A stretch of DNA of 15,545 nucleotides, taken from NCBI GenBank assembly GCA_011800805.1, contig MPNW01000174.1, positions 104,897-120,441 of the forward strand, read 5' to 3'. Below the pieces are notes generated by a model. That model ran no database searches. It saw nothing but the letters and a program-made list of their open reading frames with translations, and was not told the origin of the DNA. This DNA comes from Hirudo medicinalis (lineage: Eukaryota; Annelida; Clitellata; Hirudinida; Hirudinidae). The position numbers and the translations under genes were made by a program. Below are positions 10,130-15,545 of this stretch, piece after piece; the stretch's first letter is position 1, and every line of letters begins with the position of its first letter.

Positions 10130-13100
10130 ATGTTTTGCCTGAGAGCTTCAATTTGCCTTGAAAGAGTTTTGTTGAGAAACGTGAACTTTTGTAGACAAAC
10201 TTTTATAAAGCTCTCAAAGTCAGGGCAAGTTTCTGAAAATACTCAATTATCGGAAGAGCATCGGAGCAACATTTCTCAGGAAACAAGACAACATACCAAC
10301 AAGCCATTTTTGAAGAGTGTTTTTGCTGGCATTTATGACTCGGTAGGTGACGTAATTTTTAGTTATTTTGGGACTTATATTAACTGATTTTCCATCTACT
10401 TTTGAGTTTGTGTTGCTCAATTGGACATTTTTTTGGGAGCTCATAAGTGAACAGAATAAAACATGATATAGAGTATGACTATGGAAAACTAGAATGCTTA
10501 TGAAGCTTTCAAATTGCTATTGTTAATGCAATTTTGTTAACTTAAATATTTTTATTTAGGAGTCATTAATATATCCAGAAAGCCTCTCTAAGTCTGAGCT
10601 GGCAGAGTTAAATGAGAATGTTCTAAAAATTCAACTATTTTTCAACCAAAAGGGTATGTTGCATTGCTAATTAGACATGAAATGGGGTTACCTAATTAAG
10701 GTATAATTATTTTAAATACATAAATGCCAACTTAACTATTGTCAGCAAATGGTAAAGCATCCATCACTAACCATGATCTTTTGGTTGAACTGAAAAAAAT
10801 AGGCCTTGTTGGAAGTTCAGTTTCTGAGGAGTTTGGTACTTGTCTGAGTTTACATAAACCTAACAATTCTTGATTTCTCATTTTATTTTATTCACTTCTG
10901 TGCAGGAGGTGAAAATTTCAAGGCAACCAAAGTTTTGAGATTGTTTGAAGAAGTTTCTGATGAGAGTATTGCTTCACTTCTATATGCTCACAATAATCTT
11001 GGAATTAAAGTAAACAATAATAATGATAATTATTAATTTTGATAATATTTAATACGAATAAGTAGATTTTTTTCTTTTAAGTGCTTGTATCGGTTTGGAT
11101 CTGATGAAATTAAAGAAAAATATTTGCCAAGATTGACATCAGGAAAAAGCTATATTGCTTATTGTGCCTACGAAGATTCAAGGTTGTCAATTTTCATTAG
11201 AGATGTTATGGAAACTTTAAATGTTTTGCTTACAAAAAAGCATGCCTCTCCAATTATTGTTTTAAGGTAGCAAGTAAGATGTTAATTAATTTTAAAGAGA
11301 AATGTAACAGGTTTTATGTTTAAAATATTGCTAGCTTGTCAAGCTTGACTGGGATTGGTTTTTATGTTGAGGTTGTTCAGATATTATTACTAAATAAAAA
11401 TTGTCAGAATAATATTAAATAGTAAAAATAATGTTTGTTATTTTATTGTGTTTCAGTGGAAGTGATTTTGCACAAATAAAAACCAGGGCTAAACTTTCTG
11501 GTGATAAATCTTGTTATGTGCTTAATGGTGAAAAGACGTGGGTGATCAATGCTGATAAAGCCGATTTTTTTGTGGTATTTGCAAAAACTGAAATTGGTTT
11601 TGGGCCGGTTAGCAAAGAAATTATTTATCGACTTTATGGTAATATTATTTTTCCATTCTTTCTTATTCCTTTCTTCAGAATAGAGAAGACAGGGTAACCG
11701 GATTTCTTGTGGAAAAGGCTAGCAATGGAATCAGCTTTAGTCAACCTTATGAAACCATTGGTTTTAAAGATTTACCTGGTTATCTTACTTTAAATCTTTT
11801 ATTTGCATCTGATGCGGTTAATGTTTAATTTCACATAGTCATTGTAATGCATATGAGTGGCATAAAATTACATATTCATTATTGCAAACACCATTTATAT
11901 CACCTGACAATTGCTTTTGTACTTCAGTTTCTACTGTTAAATTCCATGATATAAAGATTCCTGTTAGCAATGTTATTGGAGACTTGGGAATTGGATTTCA
12001 GGTGACAAACATATTCAATGTAATTTTACTCAAAATTAAGCAGTTATAAAATTCAAACTTTTTAGATGTCGACATATGTAATGTATGAAGACATGTTTAT
12101 CAATGGCGGTTTATGGAGTGGCATCCTTAAAAATCTGTCAAGTAAGCCAACATCATGTTCATCATCTTTGGATCAACTCCTCTTTGATCTATTACTATTA
12201 CTTCAGAAAATCTTGTTGACCACTGCATCAAGAGGAAGGTATTTGGTAGTGCACTCAAGGATTTTGGAATGATTCAAGTAACCAACAGATGGGAGATTTG
12301 TGTTGTTATTTCTTTTTAAATTCTTTAAACTTTTTTGCAGGATAAATTGGCAAATTTGGCCATGAATATATATGCAATTGAGAGCATGAGCTACATGACT
12401 GCTGGGGTGTTTGATTCATTTGTTAATCCTGATGTGTTTTGTGAATCTGCTGCTGTTAAGGTTTATTTCTGCAAATTTAATGTCTTCTTCAAATGGCATC
12501 AAAATTTTAATTCTGCTTTGAACTTTATGTCTTCATAGGTGTTTGGCTCAGAAAGTGTTTGGTTGAGCATGAAAGATGCATTGCAGATATTGGGCAGTGA
12601 AGGATGTAAGATGCAAAGCGGGCTTCCAAATGCATTGATGAATGCAGCTACAAACTCACTCACAGTTGTAAGTGGTGTTAACCAATTGTAAATTACTCTA
12701 TAGTTAAATTATTAAATCAGACTTTAATATTATTCTGGATATTAAGAAAATGGGTTTTTTCTATAAACCAAATTCATTTATTTTGTTCCTTCAGTCAACC
12801 AATGAGATTTTGAAACTCTATATAGCACTCAATTGTTTGAAGCATGCAGGATTAAAATCACAGCAGTCAATTAGGTTAAATCTCACTGTCATGAGGCTAA
12901 ATGTTCTCCTTTAAATATTTATTAAATGTTTTCATTAGAAAGAGGAGAAATTCCCTGAATAATATTGGATACTTATTTCAAGAAAGTATGAAGCATTTGA
13001 GAGCTGGTAAAGAGGGCCTAAATCTTAAGCTCTATGACCATGTTCATCCTGAACTTTCTGTTGGTAACTTTTCTGTCACTCTGTTGTATCATTACTTGAC

Positions 13101-13944
13101 TTATTTCTATTTTTTACTATTTAACCTCAGGTTTGTGGGGAGTTGTTGGAAAAACGCATTTTCCAATTGAAAAATTTGGTCCTCAGAATATGGTCAACAT
13201 CCTTCACAGTGAGTTTTCTACCAGTGACCCATCAACAACTGCCTTAAAGAGATGCTTATCTAACATATTGTGGTCATGTTTTTACTGCTTCATTTCAAAC
13301 AGCATAATATATATATAGTATGCTAATGATATACTAAAAATGGTTGATTTTATCTTTGGTAATATCAGTCTCGTTTTGGCAAAGATTTTATAACTTATTA
13401 TTATATACTTCATTCTGCTTTTCTTTTTGAATTGGTGTTTCTTAGAAACTATATACATGTAATGCTTTTAGGCTGTCCAAGAAAACCAGTTCATGTTAAA
13501 AAGATTGGCAGACATAGCCATTAACTTGTATGCCATAAATGCCAGTTTGGCCAGGGCTTCAAGATCCAAAGCCATTGGCTTGAAGAATTGCGATGATGAA
13601 GTTAGTTTCTATTTACAATTTGTTGTTATGATGGGCTGCCACTATTTTCTCTTATAAGAGTTGTTTTAAGCAAGAATGTCCTTTATTACTTAGGTTATTC
13701 TTGCCCAAAAACTATTTGAGACTTTGTTGAAGAAAATTGATGAAAATCTGGATGCTCTTGAAACAGGTATTCTAGAAATGAAGGATTTGTTCTTATACGT
13801 ATTTATAATTCCATGGTCTCATTGTCACATTTCTTTTGCAAAGCCTATTTTGTAACTGGGGATCTGACTCTTAAGAAAATTAGTGAAACCATGATCAAAA
13901 ATGGCGGTTATGCCATGGAACATCCTCTTACCAGGAATTGGTGA
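10130..13944 (+). CDS. ACAD9: ACAD9/VLCAD-family acyl-CoA dehydrogenase-like protein lacking catalytic residues
   Basis: Exons: 10130-10342, 10560-10653, 10746-10835, 10906-11009, 11082-11182, 11457-11607, 11679-11778, 11928-12001, 12066-12141, 12207-12277, 12341-12460, 12539-12667, 12795-12874, 12939-13063, 13131-13208, 13482-13600, 13694-13766, 13844-13944; about 632 residues (human ACAD9 621). All GT-AG. An Arg-rich N-terminus (MFCLRASICLERVLLRN) fits mitochondrial import; an in-frame ATG at 10055 would add 25 residues. Blocks follow the family in order: EKYLPRLTSGK, SGSDFAQIKTRAKL, VLNGEKTW, FAKTE, FHDIKIPVSNVIG, ESMSYMTAGVFD, LQILG, STNEILKLYIALNCLKHAG, LKRLADIAINLYA, SLARASRS, ending EHPLTRNW. 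The long C-terminal domain points to ACAD9/VLCAD, not the short-chain enzymes. The catalytic Glu is Val441 and both signature Thr are replaced (Tyr197, Ile231), so dehydrogenase activity is unlikely; a complex I assembly role is inferred. The junctions after 11607 and 13208 are the least certain. Confidence 0.88.
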
Positions 13945-13987
13945 ACAGTGATGAACTCTCTATTCATTGTTGAAGTTTGAGGTTTTT

Positions 13988-13993
13988 ATTAAA
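13988..13993 (+). promoter_or_regulatory. Poly(A) signal variant of the ACAD9-like gene
   Basis: ATTAAA, the commonest variant of AATAAA, lies 44 bases after the stop codon and implies a very short 3' UTR. No canonical AATAAA occurs on the plus strand close by. Confidence 0.5.
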
Positions 13994-14460
13994 CATTACA
14001 AAATCAATCTTGTCTTTATTAATATTTCTTGTTGATATTAATTTAGTTAGAGGCCATTCTTTTTCAATTAGAGGGCATTTCTTAAAAATTACACTTTTCA
14101 AGTATTTGAGTATTGGTCAAGGTCAATCCAAATGAACTTCATAATTCTTCCACAGCAATTTTTCTGAGCCTTTGGACATGGAGGATCAGGTTATTTGTAA
14201 TAATACAGCGGAGATGTGCTTCCAAAGGGTTGCATTCTTGTTTGGATATGTAACTAATTCAGTGACTCTCTTCATTTGTCCACCAGTTCTCTCATCTAAT
14301 TCAGGCCATCCGGTCTTCAGATGTTGCTTGACTTTTTTTTGTAAGTATTTGATTGGACAAAATTTATAAATTTAGTGAGATTGCAAAAAAACTAGAAAAT
14401 CGCAAAGTTTGTTCGACAAAACTCTTGCTGAAGAAAGTGGAAACGCCATAGTTTTCTAAG
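13994..14460. other. Intergenic region after the ACAD9-like gene
   Basis: AT-rich with no assignable gene. A short stretch at about 14154-14189 looks exon-like on the plus strand: a TTCCACAG acceptor-type sequence, an open NFSEPLDMEDQ, then CAG followed by GTTATT. It is too short to trust. Confidence 0.35.
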
Positions 14461-14701
14461 CATAACTCACCGTTAGGGCCACCGAGATGGGCCTGGCAAT
14501 TTTTTGGGGCCGCCCGGTTTTTAAAATATTACAATCTAGACCATCCGAAATTAATGTTGGCGGCCTTGCTCACCACATCATTGTTTCACGTACCCGACGA
14601 CTTTCTCGAAACGACAGATTTTACAACTTTTTTTTATCACCAGTCTTACGCCAGGGTCTATTTGCTTGAGAGCGCAAAGTTTCTGAACCTCACTTCATCA
14701 G
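14461..14701 (+). CDS. Candidate exon of an unrecognised gene (partial)
   Basis: The plus-strand frame is open from 14452 (just after a TAG) and reads 80 codons plus one base between an acceptor-like TTTTCTAAG (ending 14460) and a donor-like CATCAG/GTGCAA (after 14701). The translation starts HNSPLGPPRWAWQFFGAARF, has a hydrophobic stretch LMLAALLTTSLF, and ends around YARVYLLESAKFLNLTSS. Composition is clearly more balanced and GC-richer than the flanks, and the peptide is non-repetitive with a plausible membrane-associated segment, all as expected of real coding sequence. I do not recognise the family. No partner exon is identified: a preceding one might lie between the ACAD9-like gene and here, and the following one beyond the window. 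An alternative is a first exon from the ATG at 14487 in another frame, which gives a less protein-like product. Confidence 0.4.
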
Positions 14702-15319
14702 GTGCAAATCAATTCCACTCCTGTTTTGTTTTATTACCATGAGAGTATATTTACAATGTACTTTTTGCAATTATATATAACATTTAATTTTATTAAAATT
14801 TTGCCATCGCCTTCCTTGTTTAAATATAAAATCGGATGGTTCAACAAAATAATGGGGGAGCATTTGTTGACACGAATGTGAGATGAGAAACGTCGCCTGG
14901 CACCCGAAATCTTCACACTTATCTTCCGTAATCAGACACTTACACAATGGTAAAAGCCTAGTCTCTAACGTAACTGAAGTTAAAGACAAATGAGCGTCCT
15001 AAATACCACATCAGAAACTTGTCTCGTTCTTGGTATGAACCTCTCATACTGTCGTACATGTCAATGTGGCTCTCACTGCACCTTAAATTACTTATTGTAA
15101 TTGTAACTGGATTACTTATTGTACAGTGAGATTTCTTCACATTGATTATCTGCACAAATTCCGATGATGGGTATGCAATGGGCGAATTGCGCCTTACACA
15201 AGTTATAATTTCTGCATAAAACTTGGGACTTAATTAAATCTTTAATTGGATATCAATCCAATGCCAAAAACAATTCCTTTTCATTTTTTAATGACAAAGA
15301 TGAATTACTTCAGTGGATA
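14702..15319. other. Unassigned AT-rich region
   Basis: I see no supported gene, RNA or repeat. Minus-strand open stretches here (up to about 70 codons) overlap each other and show no motif. It may be an intron of the gene suggested by the 14461-14701 exon, or the internal flank of the LTR-like sequence to its right. Confidence 0.35.
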
Positions 15320-15545
15320 GTGTGTAGCGACAGCGGCATTGACGACGAAGACGCTACAAAGTTTATTTACAACAACGGCAACAATTCTTCGACTGACAAC
15401 ATAACTGCTGGAGTAGCGGCGTAGCGACGTAGCCGGAAGAGTTGGAGAGAGAAGGGAAGATTGCCCTGACTTAGCTTCTTAAATAGCCAGTCAGGACAAA
15501 GGAGGATGTCCGCAAACAAAGGATGCGCGCCTGGTAAGTCATCGC
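15320..15545 (-). mobile_element. LTR-like retroelement end
   Basis: Read on the minus strand, the last 226 bases have the order of a long terminal repeat: a TATA-type CTATTTAAG (15486-15478), pyrimidine-rich sequence with TCTCTCTCC, a poly(A) signal AATAAA (15367-15362, inside TGTAAATAAACTTTG), then a GC-rich tail ending near CGCTACACAC (about 15320). TATA to AATAAA is about 115 bases. The block is GC-rich, unlike its surroundings, and contains the word GTAGCGAC twice on the plus strand (15324-15331, 15421-15428). No second LTR, primer-binding site or pol gene is seen within the window, so a solo LTR, an edge of a full element or a plain promoter are all possible. Confidence 0.35.

Noticed and set aside
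10247..10444. Minus-strand open frame over ACAD9-like exon 1
   Set aside because: It is antisense to a well supported coding exon and its intron, and shows no motif of its own.
10621..10750. Apparent frameshift between ACAD9-like exons 2 and 3
   Set aside because: Recounting shows the donor takes the last G of GGG, leaving one base (AAG G / CA AAT GGT), so the frame is kept.
11608..11697. Alternative end of ACAD9-like exon 6 at a later GT (after 11638)
   Set aside because: It leads to a stop with the normal acceptor. The only in-frame alternative acceptor leaves a 48-bp intron and adds eight residues not expected in the family.
14172..14369. 65-codon plus-strand open frame after the ACAD9-like gene
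   Set aside because: Cysteine-rich, unstructured peptide in AT-rich spacer, with no homology I can name.
1..15545. CRISPR arrays, operons, bacterial promoters or phage genes
   Set aside because: The window is plainly eukaryotic: spliced animal genes, LINE, SINE-like and hAT sequences. No regularly spaced repeats were seen.

Overview
The window is nuclear DNA from an animal, most likely an invertebrate. It is AT-rich, its genes are split by many short spliceosomal introns (mostly 59-150 bp), and it carries remains of several eukaryotic transposon classes. The phylum cannot be fixed from the sequence alone.

Layout, left to right: (1) a minus-strand fragment of a hAT-type transposase (1-356) running off the left edge; (2) a complete two-exon MEX3-family gene (703-1843, +) with two KH domains and a C-terminal RING finger, followed by a poly(A) signal; (3) a convergent, complete 14-exon nicotinate phosphoribosyltransferase gene (NAPRT, 2718-9435, -), whose introns hold a tRNA-SINE-like element and a dead LINE copy; (4) a 694-bp divergent intergenic region; (5) a complete ~18-exon gene of the ACAD9/very-long-chain acyl-CoA dehydrogenase family (10130-13944, +); (6) about 1.6 kb with one unrecognised candidate exon (14461-14701, +) and an LTR-like sequence at the right edge.

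I rebuilt both long genes exon by exon. Every NAPRT junction keeps frame, giving 555 codons, but two of its 13 introns work only with GC-AG splice sites. The first of these has a LINE tail starting a few bases inside the intron.

The ACAD9-like gene keeps an open frame over about 632 codons and the family's fold landmarks. However, it has lost the catalytic glutamate (valine instead) and the flavin-contacting threonines of both dehydrogenase signature stretches. It therefore looks like an expressed pseudo-dehydrogenase. Since ACAD9 is known to have a second, non-enzymatic role as a mitochondrial complex I assembly factor, this is the most interesting observation here.

Functionally, NAPRT makes NAD precursors and ACAD9-type proteins help build the enzyme that oxidises NADH; the two genes are arranged head to head. 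MEX3 is an unrelated RNA-binding regulator.
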